Of a DNA stretch of 36,895 nucleotides, positions 26,308-34,874 are shown piece after piece. The position numbers and the translations under genes were made by a program. Each line of letters starts with the position of its first letter. Within the stretch, counting starts at the first letter, position 1. The stretch covers positions 1 through 36,895 of the forward strand of contig CAMLDY010000016.1 of the NCBI GenBank assembly GCA_946478895.1, in the 5' to 3' direction. The DNA comes from an uncultured Gemmatimonadota bacterium (GTDB taxonomy: Bacteria > Gemmatimonadota > Gemmatimonadetes > Gemmatimonadales > Gemmatimonadaceae). The notes under the pieces are model-generated. The model had not been told where the DNA came from. It saw only the letters and a program-made list of their open reading frames with translations, and made no database searches.

Positions 26308-27114
26308 ATGACGCGGACACCCGGCCGGCTGGTGCTGCTTGGGCATCCGGTCAGCCATTCGCTTTCACCCGTTCTCCAGAGCGCCGCGCTTCGCGCGGCC
26401 CACATCGACTTGAGCTACGAAGCGATCGACGTCGCGCCACGCGATCTTCTTTCGCTTCTTCGTCAGCTCAAGGGCGCAAACGCTGCCGGCAACGTCACCA
26501 TTCCGCACAAGGCCGCGGTGCATGCCAGCTCTGACGAGCTGACCGACATCGCTGCCCGGGTCGGCGCCGTGAATACCTTCTGGTTCGAGGACGGCCGACT
26601 CCACGGAGACAACACCGACGTCGGTGGCTTCGATGCCGCCGCGCACGCGCTCATCGGAGGTGAAGTGGCCGGTGCGCGTGTCGTCGTTCTCGGAAGTGGC
26701 GGAGCCGCCGCGGCGGTGCTGGCGGCGATCGAGCAGTGGCCTGGAGCGAGCGCGCGGATATTTGCACGCAGTCACGATCGCGCAACCCGCCTCGCCCGCC
26801 GCTTTCGGGATGTCGCGCGCGCGGAAAAGAATATCGTTGCCGCGGTCGGCGAGGCGACCTTGATAGTCAACGCCACCCCGATCGGCCAGCACGACGACGA
26901 GCACCCGCTCGACACCCGACTCCTTCCCGAATCGGCGGCGGTGATGGATCTGGTCTACCGGCCGGGAGGAACTCCGTGGGTAAAGGCAGCGCGAAGAAAT
27001 GGAAACCGGGCCGCGGACGGACTCCCGATGCTGCTCGAGCAGGGCGCGCTGGCGTTTCAACGTTGGTTCGGTCTCGAGCCGGATCGGGAAGCGATGCGCC
27101 AGGCACTTTTCTAG
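26308..27114 (+). CDS. aroE: Shikimate dehydrogenase
   Basis: Reduces 3-dehydroshikimate to shikimate with NADPH. The 268-residue product has HPVSHSLSPVLQS at the N-terminus, NVTIPHKAAV with catalytic Lys68, GDNTDVGGF with Asp104, the VLGSGGAAAAVL nucleotide-binding loop and MLLEQGALAFQRWFG at the C-terminus. The usual Asn after the HSxSP motif (SPxxxN) is Ser here. ATG 26308 follows the phosphatase after 6 bases. Confidence 0.95.
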   Translation: MTRTPGRLVLLGHPVSHSLSPVLQSAALRAAHIDLSYEAIDVAPRDLLSLLRQLKGANAAGNVTIPHKAAVHASSDELTDIAARVGAVNTFWFEDGRLHGDNTDVGGFDAAAHALIGGEVAGARVVVLGSGGAAAAVLAAIEQWPGASARIFARSHDRATRLARRFRDVARAEKNIVAAVGEATLIVNATPIGQHDDEHPLDTRLLPESAAVMDLVYRPGGTPWVKAARRNGNRAADGLPMLLEQGALAFQRWFGLEPDREAMRQALF

Positions 27115-27158
27115 CACGGGCCGAACAATCGAGCCGGGCCCGCAGCGTCCTGACTGGC

Positions 27159-27872
27159 GTGCTCGACCTGCTCCTGCCGCGGGTGTGCGCGGCGTGCGAG
27201 CGGCCGCTGTCACCGCTCGAAGAAGGCGTCGTGTGCAGACTGTGCTGGTCACGGCTCCCCCATCTGCCGTCGCCCCGGTGCGAGCGCTGTGGCCATCCAA
27301 TCACGGCCGGCGCCTGTCGGTGGTGCGACCTGCTTCCTCCGTTCGTGCGCGCGGCGCGCTCGGTCTGCTGGATGCCGGTCGAGCCCGCCTCATCGATCGT
27401 CCACGCACTCAAGTATGGCGGCTGGGAAAAAATCGCCGACGAGCTCGCCGACCGGATGAGCCATGTCGCGTGGCCGCGGGATGTCGTCGAGGAAAGAGCC
27501 GGCCTGATCCCGATTCCGCTCGCATCAGCGCGAAAGCGCCAGCGTGGCTATAATCAGAGTGCGCTCATCGCCCGCGGTCTTGGCAGGCGGTGGCGCATTC
27601 CTGTATGGGAAGATCTCGTCCTGCGATCGCGGGAAACGACGTCGCAGACGCGGTTGACACCCGAACAGAGGCTGGACAACGTTGCGGATTCGTTCCGCAT
27701 CGACGAGGCGCGGCGTTCCGTTTTTCAGGGCGCGCATGTCGTCATCGTCGATGATGTGGTCACCACCGCGGCGACCCTGAACGAATGCGCGAAGCTCCTG
27801 TACGAGGCGGGCGCAAGAATCATCAGTTACGTGACTTTCGGCCGGGCCCACGCCAGCGGCGACCGGCTTTAA
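27159..27872 (+). CDS. comF: ComF family phosphoribosyltransferase-like protein
   Basis: A 237-residue ComF/GntX-type protein, linked in other bacteria to DNA uptake or processing. The N-terminal zinc finger ([22 protein letters not shown]) is followed by [34 protein letters not shown] and the PRPP-binding motif [13 protein letters not shown]. The first codon is uncertain: GTG 27159 gives the family-typical start (M)[13 protein letters not shown] and lies 44 bases after aroE; the frame is open further upstream inside aroE. No other competence gene is near. Confidence 0.87.
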   Translation: MLDLLLPRVCAACERPLSPLEEGVVCRLCWSRLPHLPSPRCERCGHPITAGACRWCDLLPPFVRAARSVCWMPVEPASSIVHALKYGGWEKIADELADRMSHVAWPRDVVEERAGLIPIPLASARKRQRGYNQSALIARGLGRRWRIPVWEDLVLRSRETTSQTRLTPEQRLDNVADSFRIDEARRSVFQGAHVVIVDDVVTTAATLNECAKLLYEAGARIISYVTFGRAHASGDRL

Positions 27873-27889
27873 CCGATGGAGTGAACGGA

Positions 27890-28906
27890 ATGGCGATAAG
27901 GGTTGGCATCAACGGATTTGGACGAATCGGCAGGCAGGTCGTGCGCGCGGCAAAGAATCAGGGCGTGGCCGATCTCGATTTCGTGGCGGTGAACGATCTC
28001 ACCGACACCAAAACGCTCGCACACCTTTTCAAGTACGACTCGGTGCACGGCACCTATCAGGGTGACGTCGAGGCCGGAGCGGACTCGATCATCATCGATG
28101 GCGACGAAGTGAAGGTCCTTGCCCAGAAGGATCCCGGCGAGCTGCCATGGCAGGGACTGGGCGTCGACATCGTGCTCGAGTCCACGGGCCGCTTCACCGA
28201 TGCCGCTGCCGCGCGCAAACACATCCAGTGTGGCGCGAAAAAAGTTCTGATCTCGGCGCCAGCCAAGGGCGAGGACATCACCATCGTCATGGGCGTCAAC
28301 GATCACAAGTACGATTCGGCCAAGCACACCATCGTCAGCAACGCTTCATGCACCACCAACTGTCTGGTGCCGATGGTCAAAGTCGTGCGCGACAATTTCG
28401 GGTTCAAGCACGGCTCGATGGTCACGATCCACAGCTACACCAACGACCAGCAGATTCTCGACCTGCCGCACAAGGACCTCAGGCGCGCTCGCGCCGCGGC
28501 GCTCTCGATGATCCCGACCACCACCGGCGCGGCGAAGGCCACGTCGCTCGTGATCCCGGAAGTGAAGGGCAAGATCGACGGCAGCTCGATCCGGGTTCCC
28601 ACGCCCGACGTTTCGTATACCGTGCTCACCGTCGAGATCGAAAAGGCCGGCGCCACCAAGGAGTCGGTCAACGCGGCGTTCAAGAAGGCCGCGGCCGAGG
28701 GACCACTGCAGGGGATTCTTCGCTACACCGAAGAGGAGCTCGTTTCCAGCGATTTCATCGGCGATCCCGCCTCCTGCATCCTCGACGCCAAAACCACCAA
28801 CGTCATCGACGGCAATCTCGTCACCGTACAGGGTTGGTACGACAATGAGTGGGGCTACGCATCACGGTGTGTGGACATGCTCCGCTTCATGGGGACGCGA
28901 CTCTAG
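27890..28906 (+). CDS. gap: Glyceraldehyde-3-phosphate dehydrogenase
   Basis: Oxidises glyceraldehyde-3-phosphate with phosphate and NAD. The 338-residue product has [14 protein letters not shown], Asp36 in VNDLTD (NAD preference), the catalytic Cys154 in SNASCTTNC and the C-terminal [18 protein letters not shown] 27890 is preceded by GGAG; the frame extends to 27785 inside comF without homology. It is first of the gap-pgk-tpiA glycolytic set, with short gaps that favour co-transcription. Confidence 0.97.
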   Translation: MAIRVGINGFGRIGRQVVRAAKNQGVADLDFVAVNDLTDTKTLAHLFKYDSVHGTYQGDVEAGADSIIIDGDEVKVLAQKDPGELPWQGLGVDIVLESTGRFTDAAAARKHIQCGAKKVLISAPAKGEDITIVMGVNDHKYDSAKHTIVSNASCTTNCLVPMVKVVRDNFGFKHGSMVTIHSYTNDQQILDLPHKDLRRARAAALSMIPTTTGAAKATSLVIPEVKGKIDGSSIRVPTPDVSYTVLTVEIEKAGATKESVNAAFKKAAAEGPLQGILRYTEEELVSSDFIGDPASCILDAKTTNVIDGNLVTVQGWYDNEWGYASRCVDMLRFMGTRL

Positions 28907-28918
28907 AACCGGCCAACG

Positions 28919-30118
28919 ATGAAGAAGAAGACGGTGCGCGATCTCGACGACGCGCAAATCCGTGGTAAGCGAGCTCTGGTGCGGGTCGATTTCAACGTAC
29001 CGCTCGACGAAAACGGAAACATCACCGACGACACCCGCATTCGCGCGTCGCTACCTACCCTCGAGCTCCTGCTCGAGCGCGGCGCGCGACCGGTGATCCT
29101 GTCGCACCTCGGCAGGCCGAAAGGAAAGCCTGAGCCGAAGTACTCTCTCGAGCCGGTGGCAAAAAGGCTCGGCGAGCTCACCGGGAAGAAAGTCAACTTC
29201 GTCGAATCGACCGATTCCGACGAAGCCCTCCAGGCTTCGCAGAATCTGAAGCCGGGTGAGATTCTGCTGCTCGAGAACACCCGCTTCCTGGGTGGCGAAG
29301 AGAAAAACGACCAGCGTCTCTCGCGCGCCCTCGCGGGACTCGGCGATTTTTTCGTCAACGATGCGTTCGGTGCCGCCCATCGCGCCCACGCGTCAACGGT
29401 CGGAGTGGCGGAATACCTGCGGCCCGCGGTCGCCGGCCTGTTGATGCAGAAGGAGCTCGACTATCTCGGCGGCGCGCTGTCGGATCCCAAACGTCCTTTC
29501 GTGGCCATCCTGGGCGGCGCCAAGATTTCCGGCAAGATCGATGTCATCGAGCAGCTGCTCCCGAAAGTCGATGGGCTCCTGATCGGCGGCGCGATGGCGT
29601 GCACGTTCTACCGGGCGATGGGACTGGAGACGGGAAGGTCTCTGGTCGAGGAAGATCGCGTCCAGATGGCCAAGGATCTGCTCGCGCGCGCCGGAATGCG
29701 ACTCACCCTGCCACACGACGCGGTCGTCGCCCCGTCGCTGGATAAGCCAGCCGAAGCGAAAGCTGTTGCGCGCAACGCGATTCCAAAGGACGAGGCGATG
29801 TTCGATATCGGGCCGCAAACGGTACAGTCGTACTCGCGCGCGATCGCCTCGGCAAAAACGGTAATCTGGAACGGTCCGATGGGTGTGTTCGAGACGCCGC
29901 CGTTTGACAAAGGCACGCGGGCGATCGCCGAAGCGATGGCGAGTGCCACGGCCAAGGGTGCCACGACCATCGTCGGCGGCGGCGACTCGGCGGCGGCAGT
30001 CGCCGAGGCCGGCCTCGAGGCGAAAATGAGTCACGTCTCGACCGGCGGCGGTGCCTCGCTGGAATTCCTCGAGGGGAAAAAGCTGCCCGGCGTGGAAATT
30101 CTCGACGGAGCTGCGTAG
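28919..30118 (+). CDS. pgk: Phosphoglycerate kinase
   Basis: Transfers phosphate from 1,3-bisphosphoglycerate to ADP. The 399-residue product has the substrate-binding signature [56 protein letters not shown], the hinge and nucleotide blocks [15 protein letters not shown] and WNGPMGVFE, and the C-terminal GGGDSAAAV and [18 protein letters not shown]. It starts 12 bases after gap and shares one base with tpiA. Confidence 0.97.
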   Translation: MKKKTVRDLDDAQIRGKRALVRVDFNVPLDENGNITDDTRIRASLPTLELLLERGARPVILSHLGRPKGKPEPKYSLEPVAKRLGELTGKKVNFVESTDSDEALQASQNLKPGEILLLENTRFLGGEEKNDQRLSRALAGLGDFFVNDAFGAAHRAHASTVGVAEYLRPAVAGLLMQKELDYLGGALSDPKRPFVAILGGAKISGKIDVIEQLLPKVDGLLIGGAMACTFYRAMGLETGRSLVEEDRVQMAKDLLARAGMRLTLPHDAVVAPSLDKPAEAKAVARNAIPKDEAMFDIGPQTVQSYSRAIASAKTVIWNGPMGVFETPPFDKGTRAIAEAMASATAKGATTIVGGGDSAAAVAEAGLEAKMSHVSTGGGASLEFLEGKKLPGVEILDGAA

Positions 30119-30867
30119 TGAAGCGTCCAATTCTCGCCGCCAACTGGAAGATGAACAACGGTCCAACGGCGGCGAAGGCGTTCATGAGCGCATTCCTCGA
30201 GAATTACCAGCCGCGCGGTGACCGCACGGTGATCATCTTTCCTCCGGCGGTAGATCTGATCACGGTGGCCGCAGCGACCGCGACGCGAACCGACGTCGTT
30301 GCCGGCATTCAGAACATCCACTGGGCGGACAAGGGAGCCTTCACGGGCGAGATCTCAGCTCTGATGGCGAAGGACGCGGGCGCCCGGATGGTGCTCGTCG
30401 GGCACTCGGAGCGGCGTCACGTGTTCGGTGAGACCGACGCTCAGTGCGCGAAGAAATGTCTGGCCGCGACCAAGGTGCAGCTGCCTTTCATGCTCTGCGT
30501 CGGTGAGAAAATCGAGCAGCGGGAGGCGGGCGAAACCGAAGCGGTCGTGACGCGCCAGCTTCGGGAAGGGCTCTCACAAACTCCGAACCTGATCTCCGTC
30601 GATTTCATGATCGCGTACGAACCGGTGTGGGCGATCGGGACCGGGCTTACCGCGTCGGCGGCGGACGCTTCAGCGATCCACACCCTGCTGCGGTCCGAGC
30701 TGCGGGAGATGATCGGCACCCGGGGAAACGAGATTCCGATTCTTTACGGCGGCAGCGTCAACGCCACCAACGCCGCCGGGCTCCTGGCCGCGCCCGAGGT
30801 CGACGGCCTCCTCGTCGGGGGCGCAAGCGTCGACGCCGCGTCATGGCTCACCATCGCACAGACTTGA
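30118..30867 (+). CDS. tpiA: Triosephosphate isomerase
   Basis: Interconverts dihydroxyacetone phosphate and glyceraldehyde-3-phosphate. The 249-residue product has AANWKMNN (Lys11), GHSERR (His96), AYEPVWAIGTG (catalytic Glu, loop 6) and ILYGGSVNATNAAG for phosphate binding. The start is GTG 30118, which shares its first base with the pgk TAG stop. A candidate promoter for secG overlaps its stop codon. Confidence 0.97.
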   Translation: MKRPILAANWKMNNGPTAAKAFMSAFLENYQPRGDRTVIIFPPAVDLITVAAATATRTDVVAGIQNIHWADKGAFTGEISALMAKDAGARMVLVGHSERRHVFGETDAQCAKKCLAATKVQLPFMLCVGEKIEQREAGETEAVVTRQLREGLSQTPNLISVDFMIAYEPVWAIGTGLTASAADASAIHTLLRSELREMIGTRGNEIPILYGGSVNATNAAGLLAAPEVDGLLVGGASVDAASWLTIAQT

Positions 30868-30892
30868 CTCGATTCGCCTCGCCGCCGATATT
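30864..30892 (+). promoter_or_regulatory. Candidate sigma-70-type promoter for secG
   Basis: TTGACT (30864-30869) and GATATT (30887-30892) are separated by 17 bases, upstream of the secG ATG at 30923. The -35 matches 5 of 6 and the -10 matches 4 of 6 of the E. coli consensus. The gap between tpiA and secG (55 bases) is the largest in this part of the gene run. Confidence 0.35.
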
Positions 30893-30922
30893 CAACGGCT
30901 AGACTGAACTTTAAATCTATCA

Positions 30923-31327
30923 ATGCTTTACACGTTTCTACTTACCCTGCTGATCATCGACTGCTTCGTCCTGATGCTTGCCATTCTGCTTCAGAGTGGA
31001 AAGGGCTCGGGACTCGCAGCGAGCTTCGGTGGCGCGAGCTCATCTCCGGACGCCTTGATCGGAATCCGTCAGGCCGGGAATCTTCTTACGAAGGTGAGCT
31101 GGTGGGGCGGCGGGATTTTTCTCGGACTCTGCTTCATCCTGCAGCTGATGTCGACCCACGGGTCCACGCCGCGGTCCGTACTCGAGAAGGGTCTCGGTAC
31201 GACGCCGCAGAGCACTGCGCCAGCTCCGACGTCAGCGCCCGCGGTACCGCTCGAGCCGGCTCCGACTACCACTGCGCCGGCCGGCGGAGCGACTACAAAC
31301 CCTCCAGCTACGACCCCGAAGAAATAA
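30923..31327 (+). CDS. secG: Preprotein translocase subunit SecG
   Basis: A 134-residue small Sec translocon subunit with two membrane helices: LLTLLIIDCFVLMLAILLQ (about 4-22) and WWGGGIFLGLCFILQLM (about 53-70). The conserved LLQSGKGSGLAASFGG loop lies between them. The C-terminal Pro/Thr/Ala-rich tail is longer than in E. coli but common in family members. secG after tpiA is a conserved order. carA begins one base after its stop. Confidence 0.93.
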   Translation: MLYTFLLTLLIIDCFVLMLAILLQSGKGSGLAASFGGASSSPDALIGIRQAGNLLTKVSWWGGGIFLGLCFILQLMSTHGSTPRSVLEKGLGTTPQSTAPAPTSAPAVPLEPAPTTTAPAGGATTNPPATTPKK

Positions 31328-31328
31328 G

Positions 31329-32459
31329 TTGGCCGCGCTCAACGTGACCGAGCCAGGGTTCCTCCTCCTAGAGGATGGGACCCTTTTTCGTGGCCGGGTT
31401 TCCGGCGATCCGGAGGCAGTGGCGCTTCCTGCGGTGGCCGAAGTCGTCTTCACCACCAACATGACCGGCTACCAGGAAGTGTTCACGGACCCTTCCTACC
31501 GGCGGCAGATCGTCGTGATGACCGCTCCGCAGATCGGGAACTACGGCGTGAACGCCGAAGATCCCGAGTCCGGGGCGCCGCAGGTTGCCGGAGTAGTGGT
31601 GCGGGAGCTTTCGAGTACATACTCGAATTGGCGCGCGTCGGGCGGATTGGCCAGTTGGCTTGCCTCATCGCAAATACCGATCATTCATGATGTTGACACC
31701 CGCCGGCTAACCCGACACTTGAGGTCGGTCGGGGTGATGCGCGGCGTGATCGGCTTCGGCGAAACGCCCGACGACGCAGCGCGTGCTGCGCTCGAAGCCT
31801 GTCCGTCGATGGAAGGTCTCGATCTGGCGTCGCGGGTCACGACTCGTGAGCGCTATACGTGGGGCGACCCGCGGGCGCGTCACCACATCGTTGCCTACGA
31901 TTATGGGATCAAGCGCAACATCCTGCGGCTGTTCGGCGAAAACGATTGCCGGGTGACCGTGGTTCCCGCGGACACTTCGGCCGCGGACGCTTTCGCAACG
32001 GACCCGGATGGAATCTTCCTCTCCAACGGACCCGGCGATCCCGAAGCGGTCGAATACGCGCCGGAGATTATCCGCGACCTTACGTCCCGAGGTGTGCCGA
32101 CCTTCGGAATCTGCCTCGGCCACCAACTGCTCGGCCTCACCTACGGCGGGGGCACGAAGAAGATGCCCTATGGGCACCGGGGTGGAAATCACCCCGTGAA
32201 AGAAGTCTCGACCGGCCGGGTTCTGATCACATCGCAGAACCACGGCTTTGCGGTTGAAGGCGACGAGGGGGGTGTGACGGGAGCCAACGAGCTCGAAGTC
32301 ACTCACGTGAATCTGAACGACGGCACTATCGAGGGACTCCGCCACCGGGAGCTTCCGGTGTTTGGGGTGCAGTACCATCCCGAGGCTGCTCCGGGGCCCC
32401 ACGATGCCCGACCGCTCTTTCAGGAGTTTCTCGCGGCCCTCAAGGGCGCGGTCAGGTAG
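31329..32459 (+). CDS. carA: Carbamoyl-phosphate synthase small (glutaminase) subunit
   Basis: Hydrolyses glutamine and passes ammonia to CarB for pyrimidine and arginine synthesis. The 376-residue product has the N-terminal CPSase small domain (LLLEDGTLFRGR, MTGYQEVFTDPSY) and a class I glutaminase with Cys262 (GICLGHQLLGL), H350 and E352 (QYHPEAAPGPHD). The start is TTG 31329, one base after secG; GTG 31344 is an alternative that also keeps the conserved region. carB is not downstream: an HU gene with its own promoter follows. Confidence 0.95.
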   Translation: MAALNVTEPGFLLLEDGTLFRGRVSGDPEAVALPAVAEVVFTTNMTGYQEVFTDPSYRRQIVVMTAPQIGNYGVNAEDPESGAPQVAGVVVRELSSTYSNWRASGGLASWLASSQIPIIHDVDTRRLTRHLRSVGVMRGVIGFGETPDDAARAALEACPSMEGLDLASRVTTRERYTWGDPRARHHIVAYDYGIKRNILRLFGENDCRVTVVPADTSAADAFATDPDGIFLSNGPGDPEAVEYAPEIIRDLTSRGVPTFGICLGHQLLGLTYGGGTKKMPYGHRGGNHPVKEVSTGRVLITSQNHGFAVEGDEGGVTGANELEVTHVNLNDGTIEGLRHRELPVFGVQYHPEAAPGPHDARPLFQEFLAALKGAVR

Positions 32460-32472
32460 CGCCAGAGTCGGC

Positions 32473-32499
32473 TTGACAGCATTTTAGTAAAGTCATAGT
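32473..32499 (+). promoter_or_regulatory. Candidate promoter for the HU/IHF gene
   Basis: A perfect TTGACA (-35, 32473-32478) is followed after 15 bases by CATAGT (32494-32499) in an AT-rich stretch that stands out from the GC-rich surroundings. It lies 50 bases before the ATG at 32549. A TAGTTT at 32496 with a 17-base spacer is an alternative -10. Confidence 0.45.
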
Positions 32500-32548
32500 T
32501 TCAAAGCACTTACGCGCCTTGGCGCGCGACAATACCGGAGTTTTGTCA

Positions 32549-32869
32549 ATGACCAAAGCCGACCTCGTCGAGCGCGTCACGGCCCAGATTTCTCGGACTG
32601 CCGGGCCGATGATTTCCAAGAAGGACTGCGCTCGCGTCGTGGACGCTTTTCTCGAAGCCATCAAAGAAGCGCTCCAGACCCAGGAAAACATCGAGGTTCG
32701 TGGTTTCGGCACCTTCAAGATCCGTAACCGCAAGACTCGGATGGCGCGCAATCCGCGCACTGGCGCTCCGGTTGAGGTGTCGGCGCGTCCCGTTCCGGTA
32801 TTCAAGCCCTCCAAGGAGCTTCGCGCCCTCGTTGCCGGCGTCGACGTCTCCCAGATGTCGGAAGCGTAA
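32549..32869 (+). CDS. HU/IHF family DNA-binding protein
   Basis: A 106-residue nucleoid protein. TKADLVERVTAQIS and KKDCARVVDAFLEAIKEAL form the helical dimer part; NIEVRGFGTFKIRNRKTRMARNPRTGAPVEV is the saddle and DNA-intercalating arm with the conserved RNPRTG proline. FKPSKELRALV ends the domain, followed by about 14 extra residues. ATG 32549 follows GGAG at 9 bases; in-frame codons back to 32519 would move the start above this ribosome site. HU versus IHF subunit cannot be decided here. Confidence 0.93.
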   Translation: MTKADLVERVTAQISRTAGPMISKKDCARVVDAFLEAIKEALQTQENIEVRGFGTFKIRNRKTRMARNPRTGAPVEVSARPVPVFKPSKELRALVAGVDVSQMSEA

Positions 32870-32902
32870 CGACTTAGCTTCTCCAGCTGCCGGCCAGCGC
32901 AC

Positions 32903-33148
32903 GTGTCCACCGTGACGGTGCAGCTATTCGCTTCCTACGCCGAGTGCTTTGGCACCAACGCGCTGGAAATACCAATCACACCGGGAACGAGCGTCAATGA
33001 TCTGATCCGGCAGATCCGCGCCCTTCCAGGCTCAGAGATCGTCCGCGATTCCGCCCGAGTCGCAATCAATCGACAATTTGCTCGTCCGGATCAGCTGGTC
33101 GGACCCGGCGATGAAGTCGCCTTGATTCCACCGGTTGCAGGCGGATGA
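32903..33148 (+). CDS. moaD: Molybdopterin synthase sulfur carrier subunit (MoaD)
   Basis: An 81-residue ubiquitin-fold sulfur carrier with the C-terminal Gly-Gly needed for adenylation and thiocarboxylate formation (ends IPPVAGG). VTVQLFASYAECFG and EVALIPPVAGG are family blocks. The likely start is GTG 32903, 33 bases after the HU gene. The stop overlaps the moaE ATG (ATGA), so carrier and catalytic subunits are made together. Confidence 0.9.
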   Translation: MSTVTVQLFASYAECFGTNALEIPITPGTSVNDLIRQIRALPGSEIVRDSARVAINRQFARPDQLVGPGDEVALIPPVAGG

Positions 33149-33579
33149 GACGCGCGGGCGTCGTCACCAGATCGATCGATCCAGGCGCAGTAATGGACGA
33201 AGTTCGATCGAGGGAATACGGCGCGGTCTCGATGTTCGTCGGCACAGTCCGAGATACCAATGAAGACAGGGCGGTGTCCTCGATCGATTATTCCGCGTAC
33301 GTGCCGATGGCCGAAGCGGAGCTGGATCGAATAATCGTCGAGGCCATCGAAAAATTTGGCGTCGGCGCGGTAGTCGTCGAACACCGCATCGGGCAGCTGG
33401 GGCTGGGAGATGTGAGCGTCGCAATCGCCGTTGCTCACCGGCATCGCGCCCCTGCGCTCGAGGCGACGAGCTTTCTGATCGAGCGAATCAAGTCACAGGT
33501 TCCGATCTGGAAGCGGGAGCACTACTCCGACGGCGCGGTCGGCTGGATCGACCCCACCGACGCGGTCGCGGGAAGATGA
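33145..33579 (+). CDS. moaE: Molybdopterin synthase catalytic subunit (MoaE)
   Basis: Inserts two sulfurs into cyclic pyranopterin monophosphate to give molybdopterin. The 144-residue product has YGAVSMFVGTVRDTNEDRAV, YSAYVPMAEAELDRI, IEHRIG-like VVEHRIGQLGLGDVSVAIAV, and the conserved VPIWKREHYSDG with the catalytic-site lysine. The start ATG overlaps moaD, and the stop overlaps moaA (ATGA). Confidence 0.94.
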   Translation: MRRAGVVTRSIDPGAVMDEVRSREYGAVSMFVGTVRDTNEDRAVSSIDYSAYVPMAEAELDRIIVEAIEKFGVGAVVVEHRIGQLGLGDVSVAIAVAHRHRAPALEATSFLIERIKSQVPIWKREHYSDGAVGWIDPTDAVAGR

Positions 33580-34559
33580 CCACCGCGCTGTTGGATGGAT
33601 TCGGACGGAGCATCGAATATCTCCGTATCTCCGTAACCGATAGGTGCAACTTCCGATGCCTCTACTGCATGCCCGTTGCCGGCCTCGAGTGGCTGCCGCG
33701 ATCGGCGGTTCTTTCCTACGAGGAAATCGCGCGTGTGGTGCGTGAGCTGTCGACGCTTGGACTGCGGCGAATTCGAATCACCGGCGGCGAACCGACCATT
33801 CGACCCGACCTGCACGTCCTCGTTGGTTTGCTCACCGACATCGAGGGCATCGAAGACATCTCGCTCTCAACCAACGGTACTCGTCTCATAGAGGTAGCTT
33901 CCGAGCTCCGACGAGCTGGACTCGATCGTGTCAACATCAGCGTCGATTCGTTGCGACCAGATCGTATTCGCTCGATCGCGCGGCGCAACATCGATTTCGA
34001 TCCGATCGCAGCTGCGACCGCGGCCGAAGAGGCAGGGCTTTCACCGATCAAGCTCAACGTCGTCGCAATGCGTGGCGTGAACGACGATGAGCTGATCGAC
34101 CTCGCGCGGCTGACGTTCGATCACGACTGGCACGTGCGGTTCATCGAGCTGATGCCCGTGGGAGATCTGCGCGCGCTGACCTGGGAGCACGTGGTGCCCA
34201 GCGATGAAGTGCTGAATCGGCTTGGTACGCTCGGTGTGCTCACCCCGGCAGCGGCACCGGCGCGCGGTAACGGACCCGCGCGGTACTATCGTTTCGCGGG
34301 AGCTCGCGGCTCGATTGGTGTGATCACGCCGATGAGTCACACCTACTGCGCGAGCTGCAATCGCGTGAGGTTGACGGCGGATGGCAGATTGCGCACCTGT
34401 CTGTTCGGGGATCACGAAGTGGATCTGCGCACGCCGCTGCGCAACGGACAGCGACTGGAGCCGTACTTCCGAGCCGCGCTCGCGTCAAAGCCGAAGGAGC
34501 ACGGGCTGCTGCAGATGGAGGTTGGAGGACTCAGGGCGCTGTCGCAAGTCGGCGGTTGA
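33576..34559 (+). CDS. moaA: GTP 3',8-cyclase (MoaA)
   Basis: A radical-SAM enzyme for the first step of molybdenum cofactor synthesis. The 327-residue product has the SAM cluster motif with C24, C28 and C31 (TDRCNFRCLYC), ITGGEPTIRP, and the second C-terminal cluster (CASCNRVRLTADGRLRTCLF). It ends in Gly-Gly (LSQVGG), the conserved tail needed for activity in MoaA. moaC, moaB and mogA are not in the window, so the rest of the pathway must be elsewhere. Confidence 0.96.
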   Translation: MTTALLDGFGRSIEYLRISVTDRCNFRCLYCMPVAGLEWLPRSAVLSYEEIARVVRELSTLGLRRIRITGGEPTIRPDLHVLVGLLTDIEGIEDISLSTNGTRLIEVASELRRAGLDRVNISVDSLRPDRIRSIARRNIDFDPIAAATAAEEAGLSPIKLNVVAMRGVNDDELIDLARLTFDHDWHVRFIELMPVGDLRALTWEHVVPSDEVLNRLGTLGVLTPAAAPARGNGPARYYRFAGARGSIGVITPMSHTYCASCNRVRLTADGRLRTCLFGDHEVDLRTPLRNGQRLEPYFRAALASKPKEHGLLQMEVGGLRALSQVGG

Positions 34560-34614
34560 CATCTCGGGGTCAGAGTTTCGGGCGCTGCGGCTAGCCACCA
34601 CATGAAAGAATGCC

Positions 34615-34639
34615 GGCAGCTGCAGGCGTGACAGCTGCC
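34615..34639. repeat. Inverted repeat GGCAGCTG/CAGCTGCC
   Basis: A perfect 8-bp inverted repeat with a 9-base loop lies 55 bases after the moaA stop. There is no T-run on either side, so a standard terminator is unlikely. CAGCTGCC occurs again at 34748-34755. Confidence 0.6.
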
Positions 34640-34756
34640 ACGCTGACAGCTCTCGGGAAGCATCGCGTCTCGTCGTCCGGGTCCCTAATTGGAATGGCGA
34701 AACGACGCAGACGTGCATTGCTGTGGGCGTAGCTGCTGTAAAGCTTGCAGCTGCCC

Positions 34757-34785
34757 GCTTCGGTATTGTTAGATGCATACGAAGC
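34757..34785. repeat. Imperfect hairpin upstream of mdh
   Basis: GCTTC-G-GTAT pairs with ATAC-GAAGC, giving 9 base pairs with one bulged G and a 10-base loop, about 90 bases before the mdh start. It could be a regulator site or a leader structure. Confidence 0.4.
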
Positions 34786-34874
34786 GCAACAATCCAGGCG
34801 CCGCATCAAGTTGATACCCGCACCTCGCTCCGATAACTTCAAAAGAGTCATTCCTCCCACAACACCCGAAAGAA

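Larger units (their letters stand above)
34560..34874. other. 315-bp intergenic region with inverted repeats
   Basis: No convincing gene is seen here. Small frames on both strands lack homology and Shine-Dalgarno signals. The sequence has several CAGCTG/AGCTG cores, two hairpin-forming repeats (34615-34639 and 34757-34785) and somewhat lower GC toward mdh. It could hold the mdh promoter or leader, a small RNA, or decayed sequence. Confidence 0.6.

Noticed and set aside
26736..27158. Long N-terminal extension of the ComF-type protein
   Set aside because: It is the other-frame reading of aroE. The family N-terminus begins at about 27159.
32870..32902. Moco riboswitch upstream of moaD
   Set aside because: Only 33 bases separate HU from moaD, too short for this riboswitch, and no matching helices are visible.
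34591..34860. Minus-strand 89-residue frame between moaA and mdh
   Set aside because: No recognised motif and no ribosome site; it spans both inverted repeats and looks like a chance frame.
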